DNA of 64,000 bases, taken from positions 1 through 64,000 of the forward strand of contig NZ_LLYW01000029.1 of assembly GCF_001484195.1 (NCBI RefSeq). Direction: 5' to 3'. The notes below the pieces were generated by a model that saw only the letters and a list, made by a program, of their open reading frames with translations, was not told where the DNA came from and searched no databases. The position numbers were made by a program, and so were the translations under genes. This DNA is from Thermococcus celericrescens. Its GTDB lineage: Archaea > Methanobacteriota_B > Thermococci > Thermococcales > Thermococcaceae. Positions 19,705-27,563 of this stretch are shown here, in pieces (the first letter of the stretch is position 1; every line of letters begins with the position of its first letter).

Positions 19705-20970
19705 ATGCTGAGGGAAATCATCGAACGGTTTGATGATGCCGTCGTTGTCAAGGAGCCGGTAAGCAAAGAGCTCGGGGTAACGCGTTATCTCCTGAAGTAC
19801 CGCGACAGACCCGTCCTCTTCAAAGACGTGGACGGATGGGAAGTCGCGGGCAACATCTGGAGCACCAGGGAAAGGATTGCATCGTACCTTGGTATCGAGA
19901 GGGAGGAGATACTTCACACAATGACGAAGGCCCTGGAAAATCCCGAACCCTACAGGATGGTTGATGATGCACCCTTCATGGCGAACTCAACTGAGGACTT
20001 CTCCCTAACCGAGCTTCCGATTCCAAAGTACTACCCCCAAGACGGCGGCCAGTACTTCACCTCCGCCATGGTCATAGCCAGGGACGAAAACGGCTTCGTC
20101 AACATGTCCTTCCACAGGATGATGGTCATCGACGAGAAAAGGGCCGCCATAAGGCTCGTCCCGAGGCACCTCTACGCCATGTGGAAGGAGAAGGCCGAAG
20201 CCGGGGAAGAGCTGGACGTCAGGATAGTCGTCGGAAACCCGATTCACGTCCTCCTCGCCGGAGCCACGAGCGTTGCGTACGGCGTAAGCGAGCTTGAGAT
20301 AGCCTCGGCGATGAGCCAGAGGGCCTTCGGAAAGCCCCTCGAGGTCTTCAACCTCGGAGGAATCCCCGTTCCCGTCGAGACTGACTTCGTCTTCGAGGCG
20401 AAGATACTTCCCGAACTGACGGACGAAGGGCCCTTTGTGGATATAACCGGAACCTACGACTACGTGAGGAAGCAGCCGGTGGTGGTCTTCGAGCGCATGC
20501 ACCACGTCGATGAACCGGTTTTCCATGCCCTTCTCCCCGGCGGCTACGAGCACTACATGCTGATGGGTCTGCCGAAGGAGCCGCAGATTTACGCGAGCGT
20601 TAAGAGGGTCGTCCCAAAGGTTCACGGCGTAAGGCTCACCGAGGGCGGTGCGATGTGGCTCCACGCGGTGGTGAGCATAACCAAACAGCACGACGGTGAC
20701 GGCAAGAACGCTATCCTGGCGGCATTCGCCGGGCACCCCAGTCTGAAGCACGTGGTAGTTGTCGATGAGGACGTGGACATATACGACGACAGGGACGTCG
20801 AGTGGGCGATAGCGACGCGCTTCCAGGCGGACAGGGACCTTGTGGTAATCCCCCACGCCCGCGGCAGTTCCCTGGACCCCTCGGCGGAGAAGAGCTTAAC
20901 CGCAAAGTGGGGAATCGACGCAACGAAGCCGCTGGAGAGAAAAGAGGAATTCGAGAGGGCTAGGCTCTAG
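19705..20970 (+). CDS. UbiD family decarboxylase
   Basis: A 421-residue member of the UbiD family of prenylated-FMN-dependent (de)carboxylases. Recognisable blocks are [20 protein letters not shown], the metal/phosphate region around the mid-protein, and the closing [18 protein letters not shown] with the adjacent [10 protein letters not shown] motif. In archaea one UbiD homolog (trans-anhydromevalonate 5-phosphate decarboxylase) works in the modified mevalonate pathway, and that is a plausible role since HMG-CoA reductase is also in the window, but the assignment is inference. No UbiX-like flavin prenyltransferase is in this window. Single-gene unit; the ABC ATPase gene converges from the other side with a 3-nt gap. 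Confidence 0.88.
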   Translation: MLREIIERFDDAVVVKEPVSKELGVTRYLLKYRDRPVLFKDVDGWEVAGNIWSTRERIASYLGIEREEILHTMTKALENPEPYRMVDDAPFMANSTEDFSLTELPIPKYYPQDGGQYFTSAMVIARDENGFVNMSFHRMMVIDEKRAAIRLVPRHLYAMWKEKAEAGEELDVRIVVGNPIHVLLAGATSVAYGVSELEIASAMSQRAFGKPLEVFNLGGIPVPVETDFVFEAKILPELTDEGPFVDITGTYDYVRKQPVVVFERMHHVDEPVFHALLPGGYEHYMLMGLPKEPQIYASVKRVVPKVHGVRLTEGGAMWLHAVVSITKQHDGDGKNAILAAFAGHPSLKHVVVVDEDVDIYDDRDVEWAIATRFQADRDLVVIPHARGSSLDPSAEKSLTAKWGIDATKPLERKEEFERARL

Positions 20971-20973
20971 CCC

Positions 20974-21896
20974 TCATTCCACCATTTCAAGGAATATCTC
21001 CTCAAGGCTCGGCTCTTTGATCTGCATCGTGAGTATCTTGGCGCCGCGTGAAGCAACGAAATCGTGAACATCCTCCCTGATGTCGTCCGGTGCAACTATG
21101 CGGTACTTCTTCTCGCCCAGCGGCGTGACCTTCCACGCAGCCCCCGTGAAGTTCACCGGAACGTTGGTCTCCAGCACGATGGTGTAGCCCGCCTTCCTCA
21201 GGAACTCCCTCTTGATGTTGTCAAGGTTGTCCTCAACGCGGAGCCTGCCCTTGACTATTACCCCAACGGTATCGCATATCTCCTCAACGTGCGCCAGAAT
21301 GTGGCTTGAGAAGAAAACCGTCCTCCCGGCCTTCTTCTGCTCCCTGATGATGTCCTTGAACTCCGCTATTCCCGTCGGGTCGAGACCGGTCATGGGTTCA
21401 TCGAGGATGAGAAGCTCCGGGTCGTTGATGAGCGCCTGGGCAAGCAGGAGGCGCTGCCTCATTCCCTTCGAGAACTTACCGACCTTTCTGTCCCGTTCCT
21501 CCCACAGGTTGACCAGTTCAAGGAGCTCCCTGACCCGCTTCTCCCGCTCGGCCTTCGGGATTCCGAAGCGTCGGCGATTATCTCAAGGGTCTGGATGGGG
21601 GTCATGAAGTCCCACAGGGTGGCGTGCTCCGGCATGTAGCCTATGCGTTTTTTGGCCTCGACGAGCTGGTTCTCGTTGAATTTTCCATCGGCGAAAACCT
21701 CAAGGTCGAAGAGCTGAATCCTCCCCTCCTGCGGGAATATCAGGCCCAGGGTGCTGAGGATGGTGGTGCTCTTTCCGGCGCCGTTAGGGCCGAGAAAGCC
21801 GTATATCTGGCCGGGCCTAACCTCAAGGTTCAGGCCGTCGAGGGCGCGAACGTCTTTGTAAACCTTAACAAGATTCTCGATTCGTATCATCGGCAT
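20974..21896 (-). pseudogene. ABC transporter ATP-binding protein, frameshifted
   Basis: An ABC-2-type exporter ATPase split into two frames. The first piece carries Walker A (GPNGAGKST) and the Q-loop region, ending out of frame after PIQTLEIIADA. The second begins near GMRQRLLLAQ (the ABC signature region) and has Walker B LLILDEP and the H-loop SSHILAHVEE, then a C-terminal regulatory domain. Between them the minus strand reads GACGCTTCGGAATC; adding one base (GCNTTC) restores a continuous D-A-F-G-I-P-K-A-E-R and the frame stays open to the end. So one base is missing near 21566-21568. ATG at 21896 overlaps the permease stop by 1 nt (TGATG). This is either a recent mutation or a sequencing error; all motifs are otherwise intact. 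Confidence 0.85.
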
Positions 21897-22765
21897 CACC
21901 TCAGATCCATGCGGAGGAAGCGGTAGAAGGCCAGGGCGAGGTAGACGAGGGTGAGTCCAAAGAGTATGCCCAGGTTAACCAGGTTCTTCTGTATGGCCCC
22001 CCCTATTCCCACGTATTCTATCTGCGGGTTCTCTATGTCCCCCGTAACCTTTGTGGCATCGCTGACTATGACGTCTATCTGAGTCGTTGGAACGTAGAAG
22101 AGGTATCTGGTCTTGTACTCCTTGCTTTTCTCCTGATACGCCTCCCAGTCGGGGTGGTCGCTTATTATGGTATCCTTGGCGGCCATGAACTGAACTATGG
22201 CGGGCATTATCATGAAGACCACGAACATGATCACCAGGGCCACGCCGAGGGCGGTGCTGGAAGACTTCACGATGGTGGAGATTATGTAGCCCAGCGCTAT
22301 CAGCTGTATCATTGCCAGGAGCAGCAGACCGTTAAGCAGGAGAGAATCGGTGACGAGCTGGCTTCCCATTGGAGCACCCAGCCACGCCAAGCCGGCTATT
22401 CCAACGAGGGTCGTCAGAAGGAGCGCCATCAGCACAACCACCGTGTGGGCAATGAACTTGCCGCCGATGTAGCCCAGCCGCGTTATCGGCTTGCTCATGG
22501 CAACGCGCAGCGTTCCCTTCTCTACCTCGCTGTTTATCGCGGTGGCCCCCATCAGAAGGGCGAGTATGGCGATGAAAAAGCCGCCCAGTCCATTGATGTT
22601 GCCTATGAGAACCGAAACGGCCTGCTGAACGGTTTCTATTCCCTCCCCAGAGGCCTTCTGGAAGTAGAACCCCGGTATGTACAGAAGCATCATGACACCC
22701 AGGATAACCCACAACTTCTTAGTTCGAAGGCTCTGCTTGAACTCAAGCTGAAATCCCCAAAACAT
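21896..22765 (-). CDS. ABC-2 type transporter permease
   Basis: A predicted 289-residue integral membrane protein, the partner of the ATPase just downstream. It shows an N-terminal soluble segment (FQLEFKQSLRTKKLW, the typical coupling-helix start), a first membrane span, a long extracellular loop, then four or five more hydrophobic segments including SSSTALGVALVIMFVVFMIM and a final span near the end. After an INSEVEKGTLRVAMSKPITR motif common in Nos-type permeases the chain continues as expected. The open frame reaches 22930, but ATG 22765 follows a perfect AAGGAGGTAGGTG Shine-Dalgarno. The transported substrate is unknown. The 266-nt region upstream holds its TATA box and the right end of TnpB element A. 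Confidence 0.88.
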   Translation of the reverse strand: MFWGFQLEFKQSLRTKKLWVILGVMMLLYIPGFYFQKASGEGIETVQQAVSVLIGNINGLGGFFIAILALLMGATAINSEVEKGTLRVAMSKPITRLGYIGGKFIAHTVVVLMALLLTTLVGIAGLAWLGAPMGSQLVTDSLLLNGLLLLAMIQLIALGYIISTIVKSSSTALGVALVIMFVVFMIMPAIVQFMAAKDTIISDHPDWEAYQEKSKEYKTRYLFYVPTTQIDVIVSDATKVTGDIENPQIEYVGIGGAIQKNLVNLGILFGLTLVYLALAFYRFLRMDLR

Positions 22766-22828
22766 AACACCTACCTCCTTATTTCGGTACCGGAGTGAAG
22801 CCGTCCACCCGACTACAACTAATCGGAG

Positions 22829-22843
22829 GAGTATAAAAATTTT
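22829..22843 (-). promoter_or_regulatory. TATA box for ABC exporter operon
   Basis: On the minus strand AAAATTTTTATACTC, about 70 bp before the permease start, leaving a leader of about 40 nt. Confidence 0.55.
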
Positions 22844-22994
22844 GTCTATGGGGTTGAAGTGACGGCGCCCCCTGCGGTTGCTGGCCGAAGCTCCACCGAC
22901 AGTTATAAGAACCTCGGACATACCTTTCACTCCGATGCCTCGAACTTCGATGTGTTATTGACGGCGGAATATTTAAACCTTTGGGTCGACCCAA

Positions 22995-24458
22995 CTGACC
23001 TCCTCCCCGTCCTGAAGGGCGAGGGTTCGGCTTAACCCCTCGCTAAGGGCGGGGAGGTTTGAGGGGTAATCCTCACCACCCTCTTTGAAGAGGGTTCGGA
23101 GAACCCCTCCGGGAGGGTCTTCCCCCAATTACCCCCACCGCCCGACAAAGCCGAGAGGCTCGGGGTTATGGTTTCCACCACCTTCCTCAAAATGTTGAAA
23201 GCACCAACTAAATCCGCATTCATGACAACGTCCTCTCTACGGCACTTAAATAAACCCCTAACAAAACGAGCGTTCTCATGACGCTGGCCGCAGAGAGGGC
23301 AAAGCTGGGAAGTGAAAGCCTCATCAACAACCACAACCAGAATACCATACTCCTCAGCCACTTCCTTCAAGCGTTTAATGACAGTATTAAACCTCCACAC
23401 GTGGGAGAGGAGAAAATTCTGTCTCCCGCCTTTCTCAGAGTTTCTGGCAATTCCTTTGGGGTAACCAACGAGGATTCTCGAAACCCCGAGGTGATAAAGC
23501 CTCTCGACGGTCTGTCTCACAACAGTGTTAATGTAATGCTTTGCCTGAAGTTTAGCCTTCTCGTGCATTCTTTTGAGTTTTCTACTCTTCTTTGCACCAC
23601 TCCTGTTGAGTTTGGACTGATACTCGGCTATCCTCCTCCGCCAGTAGAAGGCTATTGACTTTAAGGGCCTGCCGTTCACGAGGAAGCTTTCACCGTTCTC
23701 AACGTAGACCGCCATTAAATTGTTCACTCCCAAGTCAATTCCCGCTGAAAGGTCGCCCAAGGGTTTTCTTGGGATTTCTACCCACTCGTCCCCAATTATC
23801 TTCTCCTCGACGGTAAAGCTAACGTGGGCATACCACTTGCGTTTAACATCATCATAGATTATCTCTAACCTTCCTTGCTTGCCTTTGAGGTGTATTCTCC
23901 CCTTGAATTGAATCCTCAGCCTTCCGAACTTTCCAAGTCTTCGCAGTTCAATAACGTTCCCGTCAATCTTATATTGGTCATTTCGGAGAGGGATAATGAA
24001 GATTTTCCTGCCGTTTTCTTCCCTAACAAAGCCGGGCGGTTTCGGCCCGAACCATTCCGGCAGTCCCCCATTCTTTCTCTTCTTGTTGAGCGTAAAGAAA
24101 CTCCTCCAGCTTTCCGCGTTCTTTCTGGCCAATTGCTGGACTGTCGAGCCGCCAATCCAGTTTTTGAACTCGTGGTAAGCTTCCTTTTCCGTCCCGCTAA
24201 AATCAATCCTGCCGAATTCTTTGAATTGTTTTAAACGCTGGTAGTTCAGCTTGTTCCAGATTACTGCCGAAGCGTGAGCTAACTGGAAGAGGGTTTTTTC
24301 CTGCTCTTTTGAGGGCTGGAGTTTGACCGTTACCGAGCGCTTCATCTCAAAGTATGGTATGGGTTTTGAAGTTTAAAATAGCAACGCTTTCCTGCCAGAT
24401 AGCTCGTTGGGTGGCGTTTGTCCCCGCCCTAAAAGGCGAGGCTTGGAGAAGAAAAATG
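22995..24458 (-). mobile_element. IS200/IS605-type TnpB-only element, copy A
   Basis: A transposon-like unit with one gene, tnpB, and no tnpA. Its right end on the plus strand starts CTGACCTCCTCCCCGTCCTG, a hairpin-forming GC-rich block shared with copies B and C. Its left end finishes in CCCCGCCCTAAAAGGCGAGG then GCTTGGAGAAGAAAAATG. The same outer segments occur fused in the solo remnant at 56767-56813, which supports these limits. It sits 9 bp past the stop codon of the AGOG gene. Without tnpA it must depend on transposase from elsewhere. Boundaries are estimated by comparing copies, to about +/-5 bp. Confidence 0.75.
23032..24345 (-). CDS. tnpB: TnpB RNA-guided nuclease homolog (copy A)
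   Basis: A 437-residue TnpB (IS605 OrfB). N-terminal helical/beta-barrel domain, then a RuvC-like nuclease: RuvC-I LSAGIDLGVNNL (D204) and RuvC-III MNADLVGAFNIL (D378). Where RuvC-II normally carries glutamate in a V-E-D-L block the sequence reads ILVGYPKGI; an acidic pair D341-E342 in VVDEAFTS may stand in. The zinc motif is C349-x2-C352-x3-H356-x11-C368, a CCHC rather than CCCC form. The C-terminal ~45 residues are low-complexity and overlap the right-end hairpins, where omega RNA would be encoded. A TATA-like element (ATTTTAAACTTC, minus strand) lies about 30 bp upstream. Intact frame. Confidence 0.85.
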   Translation of the reverse strand: MKRSVTVKLQPSKEQEKTLFQLAHASAVIWNKLNYQRLKQFKEFGRIDFSGTEKEAYHEFKNWIGGSTVQQLARKNAESWRSFFTLNKKRKNGGLPEWFGPKPPGFVREENGRKIFIIPLRNDQYKIDGNVIELRRLGKFGRLRIQFKGRIHLKGKQGRLEIIYDDVKRKWYAHVSFTVEEKIIGDEWVEIPRKPLGDLSAGIDLGVNNLMAVYVENGESFLVNGRPLKSIAFYWRRRIAEYQSKLNRSGAKKSRKLKRMHEKAKLQAKHYINTVVRQTVERLYHLGVSRILVGYPKGIARNSEKGGRQNFLLSHVWRFNTVIKRLKEVAEEYGILVVVVDEAFTSQLCPLCGQRHENARFVRGLFKCRREDVVMNADLVGAFNILRKVVETITPSLSALSGGGGNWGKTLPEGFSEPSSKRVVRITPQTSPPLARG

Positions 24459-24466
24459 TCAAAAAT

Positions 24467-25267
24467 TCAAAGGGCAGTCAGCCGCAAGACGTCCTCCCAC
24501 TTCGTGCAGTGCTCCCTCAGCCGCCTGAGAACTTCGTCATTTCCTCCCAGAACGGGCCAGAGTATCGAATCTATGTGGAGCGGCGGAATTCCCGTTTCCT
24601 CCGCAATTCTACCCCAGAAGCTCACCGGCGGCTCGTTCGTGAATCTCTTCGTGTAGGCGTTTATCCTCACGTCGTCGGGTATCTCGATGGCCATTGGATA
24701 CGGCACGAACTCGCCAAAGGCTATCCTACCAGCGTAGCCGAACATCTTAACCGCGAAGACTATCGTCTTGGCGCTTTTCTTTGAGCCAAGGGCCTTCGCA
24801 AGCTCGTCGCGCAGGCGTTCCATGCCATTGAAGTAGTAGTCCCTCAGGTCACCCAGCGACAGGGAATCGAAAAACGGCTCGATCCTCTCCAGTCTTTTGA
24901 CCTTCCCCGTAACAAGTCGCCGGTTGGTCCTGGAGTTCGGCAGAAATCGGGAGTATGCTTCCGATATGCTCCTTCCCGGCGGATTTTCCGAAAAGTGCTT
25001 AGAGAACTCCCACCACCACCGCTCGCCCTTCGCCGTCAGCTGGTAGCTCACGAGGGAGTTCGCCATGACCAGCTTGATGAAGAGTTCATTATTTTTCAGA
25101 TTTTCGTGGAGGTTTTTGAGGGCGTCGAACTGAAGGTCCACCCTCTCCTCGATGGTTCTGGCGCAGTCGATGCCGAGCTCGCTTAGAATCTCCCGGAGAA
25201 CTCCCACCTTTTCCTCATCCGCACGGTACTTTACCTTGATGAACTTGTCGAGCGTCAAGCTAACCAC
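24467..25267 (-). CDS. 8-oxoguanine DNA glycosylase/AP lyase, AGOG family
   Basis: Archaeal GO glycosylase, a base-excision-repair enzyme that removes 8-oxoguanine and nicks the abasic site. The 266-residue helical protein contains an HhH-GPD-like segment: AKTIVFAVKMFGYAGRIAF supplies the catalytic lysine and IEIPDDVRINAY the catalytic aspartate, as in the characterised Pyrobaculum and Pyrococcus enzymes. The start is GTG at 25267, overlapping the end of the upstream beta-RFAP synthase gene by 8 nt, so both are probably on one mRNA; a TTG three codons later is an alternative. TnpB element A lies immediately downstream and leaves the gene intact. Confidence 0.88.
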   Translation of the reverse strand: MVSLTLDKFIKVKYRADEEKVGVLREILSELGIDCARTIEERVDLQFDALKNLHENLKNNELFIKLVMANSLVSYQLTAKGERWWWEFSKHFSENPPGRSISEAYSRFLPNSRTNRRLVTGKVKRLERIEPFFDSLSLGDLRDYYFNGMERLRDELAKALGSKKSAKTIVFAVKMFGYAGRIAFGEFVPYPMAIEIPDDVRINAYTKRFTNEPPVSFWGRIAEETGIPPLHIDSILWPVLGGNDEVLRRLREHCTKWEDVLRLTAL

Positions 25268-26228
25268 CCACGGATTTTATCAGCCTCTCAAGGAACGCGC
25301 TCTCCTCGATTACCTCCGCCCCGGTGTTGTTCGGGACGCCGAGCTCGACCTTCGCCCTTATCCCGTGCTCCCTCAGGTAGTCGTGGGCCTCGGCGCTGAG
25401 CCTTGGGAACTCGTCCCTCATTATCAGCCCATAAACAGTCGGGCCCCATGAGCTTTGGCCATGGCCGTAGGTTTTTTCGGCGAGAAAGTCGAGTATCAGC
25501 TTAACGTCCTCCCTGAACTCCCCTCCCTGATACGGCTCGAAGTGCTTTCCAACGAGCCTCTGTATCGCGGAGAGGTGTTCACCGAAGGTCTTCACGTCAC
25601 CCTCCTTCAGAGCGGGTAGGAGGCCGAGCAGTATTCTGTGGCTTATCTCCATGGCGACGTCTGCCCTTCCAACGACTCCCGCCATCACGGGCTTTTCTTC
25701 CTCCTCGTCGAGGCCGGGCTTGAGTTCCGGAATCACTAGGAGGAAGCCCCACTCGGGTGGAAAGTCCTCGCGGAATATCAGAGGGGGGATGCCGTTCCTA
25801 ACGCCGCCGTCTATGATGAACCCGCCGTAGGCGAAGGAGTAGATGCCGGCGCCGCCGTTCCTCCCCCTTCCGAGAACCCTCGCCAGCTCCTCAACCGAGA
25901 CGTTCAGGTTGTTAAGCCGGGCTATCCCTGTCGCAACGGCCAGACTGAGTTGAGTGGTGGAACCGAGGCCAACGTGCCGGGGGATGGCCTGTCTAACCTC
26001 AACGACGTAGTTAACCCCCGTTTCGTAGGCGGAGTTCATCCTCTTTATGGCGAACTCGATGGTTTTCCTGTCTTCTCCATCTGCAATCACTTCCATGGCC
26101 TCGCCCTCGACGATTCTGACCTCGTAGCCACCCCCAAGGGCAACGCCGAGGCTCCCAAAGCGCCTTCCAAAGGTAGCCGATGGATCGATGAGACCCAGAT
26201 GAAGCCTCCTTGGAGTACGGATTAGCAT
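25260..26228 (-). CDS. Beta-ribofuranosylaminobenzene 5'-phosphate synthase
   Basis: GHMP-kinase-fold enzyme that joins p-hydroxybenzoate or p-aminobenzoate with PRPP to give beta-RFA-P, an early step of methanopterin-type pterin coenzymes. The 322-residue protein begins MLIRTPRRLHLGLIDPS, contains the GHMP glycine/serine loop in PRHVGLGSTTQLSLA, and GHGQSSWGPTVYGL in the C-terminal half. An open frame reaches 26405 through a hairpin-rich non-coding stretch, so ATG 26228 is chosen by family N-terminus. A dihydropteroate-synthase-like gene is divergently placed 0.5 kb away, which suggests a shared pterin pathway. Confidence 0.88.
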   Translation of the reverse strand: MLIRTPRRLHLGLIDPSATFGRRFGSLGVALGGGYEVRIVEGEAMEVIADGEDRKTIEFAIKRMNSAYETGVNYVVEVRQAIPRHVGLGSTTQLSLAVATGIARLNNLNVSVEELARVLGRGRNGGAGIYSFAYGGFIIDGGVRNGIPPLIFREDFPPEWGFLLVIPELKPGLDEEEEKPVMAGVVGRADVAMEISHRILLGLLPALKEGDVKTFGEHLSAIQRLVGKHFEPYQGGEFREDVKLILDFLAEKTYGHGQSSWGPTVYGLIMRDEFPRLSAEAHDYLREHGIRAKVELGVPNNTGAEVIEESAFLERLIKSVGG

Positions 26229-26264
26229 GAACGTCACCGGGGAAAGTTGGGGGTATCGATTTTT

Positions 26265-26396
26265 AACCCTTCGGGCGGGAAGTTCCCTTCTGAGAGGAGA
26301 GAATGAAGCCCGCTCGTGCCCTATCGGGCGGTCATCACGAGGCAAGTCTTCCCGATGAAGCAGAAAGCCCCGCCCGAAAGGACGGGACAGTTCACC
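26265..26396 (+). repeat. Hairpin-rich solo transposon end / possible omega-RNA-like remnant
   Basis: About 130 bp of non-coding sequence between two divergent genes with consecutive hairpins. GCCCG at 26309 pairs with CGGGC around 26325. Another palindromic block, AAAGCCCCGCCCGAAAGGAC followed by GGGACAG (26365-26390), closely resembles the fused end remnant at 56767-56813 and the left ends of the three TnpB elements. No tnpB coding remains. It may be a solo end of an IS200/IS605-type element, or a structured RNA. I infer the origin from the resemblance of the second hairpin; the first hairpin could come from a different element. Confidence 0.45.
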
Positions 26397-26403
26397 TGTT
26401 GGC

Positions 26404-26418
26404 AAAACTTTTAAGCAT
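26404..26418 (+). promoter_or_regulatory. TATA box for 105-aa membrane protein/pterin gene pair
   Basis: AAAACTTTTAAGCAT, about 35 bp before ATG 26447, right after the hairpin-rich remnant. Confidence 0.5.
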
Positions 26419-26446
26419 TTCCAATATTACACTCAATGGTGATAAT

Positions 26447-26764
26447 ATGGGGGAAGGTGATGACGCACTTGGGATTGCCCTGTACATCCTCACGATATTC
26501 ACAGGACTGATAGGGATAATAACCATAGCGCCCCTCGTGGCCGAGCTGTATCTCTTCCACGTCCTCGGCAGGCTCAAGGCGAAGGTAACCGACGAGGCGG
26601 TCCTGGCCGGCTTCAGCGCGGTCAACGGCCTCCTCGCGGTCGCTGTGTATTCCAACGACCCGAATGTCGACCCGTTTCTGCCCGTCCTAATAGCCACGCT
26701 AACCTTTTTATTCATGGCCATCAAGCTCGAGCTGGGTGTGAACCATGAAGTTCGCGGGGATTGA
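26447..26764 (+). CDS. Small membrane protein of unknown function
   Basis: A 105-residue protein with three predicted membrane segments: about residues 9-32 (IALYILTIFTGLIGIITIAP), 50-65 (AVLAGFSAVNGLLAVAVY), and 76-95 (FLPVLIATLTFLFMAIKL). ATG 26447 is chosen after the TATA box; the frame is open further upstream through non-coding DNA. Its last 20 bases overlap the start of the pteroate-synthase-like gene, implying translational coupling. No named family is recognised. Its role could relate to the pterin pathway or be unrelated. Confidence 0.65.
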   Translation: MGEGDDALGIALYILTIFTGLIGIITIAPLVAELYLFHVLGRLKAKVTDEAVLAGFSAVNGLLAVAVYSNDPNVDPFLPVLIATLTFLFMAIKLELGVNHEVRGD

Positions 26765-27563
26765 TCTGAGTGAGCCCAGGATAATGGGCGTCATCAACGT
26801 TTCGCCTGAGAGCTTCTACAAGGGGAGCGTCAGGGACGATGAGGACAGGCTCATCGAGACCGCGGTGAGGATGGTTGAGGATGGAGCAACATTCATCGAC
26901 ATCGGTGCCAAATCGACCGCCCCCTACCTCGAGACCCAGATTCCCGTTGAGGAGGAGGTAAGGCGGGCAGTATGGGCGGTTAAGGCCATTCGCGACCACG
27001 TGGACGTGCCAATAAGCATAGACACAACGAGTGCCAGGGTCGCGGAGGAGGCCCTGAAGGCGGGGGCGGATGTGATAAACGACGTCACCGGTCTGAAGGG
27101 CGACCCGAGGATGGCGGAAGTGGCCGGTGAGCACGGTGCCCCTGTGATAGTCTGCGCCCATGGGAAGGTGAGGAACCTCAGCGACCCGATTCACACCGTG
27201 ATAGACCTTCTCAGAGAGAGCCTCGTTGTAGCCCAGAGACACGGTATAGAGGACGTGGCGGTGGATCCGGCCATAGGCTTTCTCCGCCCGGAGTGGCCCC
27301 CCTGGTACGAGTGGGACTCAAAGGTTCTGGCGAACCTCAACATGCTCAAAATCTTCGGGCGGCCCATCCTTATAGGGGTCTCCAGAAAGTCGTTCATCGG
27401 GGCAATAACTGACAGAAAAGACCCCTCGGAGAGGCTCCCGGGGAGTCTTGCCGCCACGGCAGTGGCCGTCTTCAACGGAGCGAACGTAATCCGGACACAC
27501 GACGTCAGGGAAACACTCGATGCCGTTCGGACGGCAGCGTTCATGAGGAAGTTCCGGATGTAG
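26745..27563 (+). CDS. Dihydropteroate synthase-like protein
   Basis: A 272-residue TIM-barrel protein of the pterin-binding (DHPS) family. MGVINVSPESFYKG is the first conserved pterin/phosphate motif; ATFIDIGAKSTAP and PISIDTTSARVAEEALKAGADVIND follow, and GVSRKSFIGAI is the lysine/serine loop. In archaea such proteins probably act in methanopterin-type rather than true folate synthesis. The beta-RFAP synthase gene nearby fits this. It overlaps the preceding small membrane protein gene and, convergently, the AI-2E-type gene by 23 bp. Confidence 0.85.
   Translation: MKFAGIDLSEPRIMGVINVSPESFYKGSVRDDEDRLIETAVRMVEDGATFIDIGAKSTAPYLETQIPVEEEVRRAVWAVKAIRDHVDVPISIDTTSARVAEEALKAGADVINDVTGLKGDPRMAEVAGEHGAPVIVCAHGKVRNLSDPIHTVIDLLRESLVVAQRHGIEDVAVDPAIGFLRPEWPPWYEWDSKVLANLNMLKIFGRPILIGVSRKSFIGAITDRKDPSERLPGSLAATAVAVFNGANVIRTHDVRETLDAVRTAAFMRKFRM

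Noticed and set aside
22766-22930. 55-residue N-terminal extension of the ABC permease
   Set aside because: A TATA box lies inside it and a strong AAGGAGGTAGGTG precedes the internal ATG at 22765; the extension is basic low-quality sequence.
26229-26405. N-terminal extension of beta-RFAP synthase
   Set aside because: It translates the hairpin-rich repeat block; family proteins start at MLIRTPRRLHLG.
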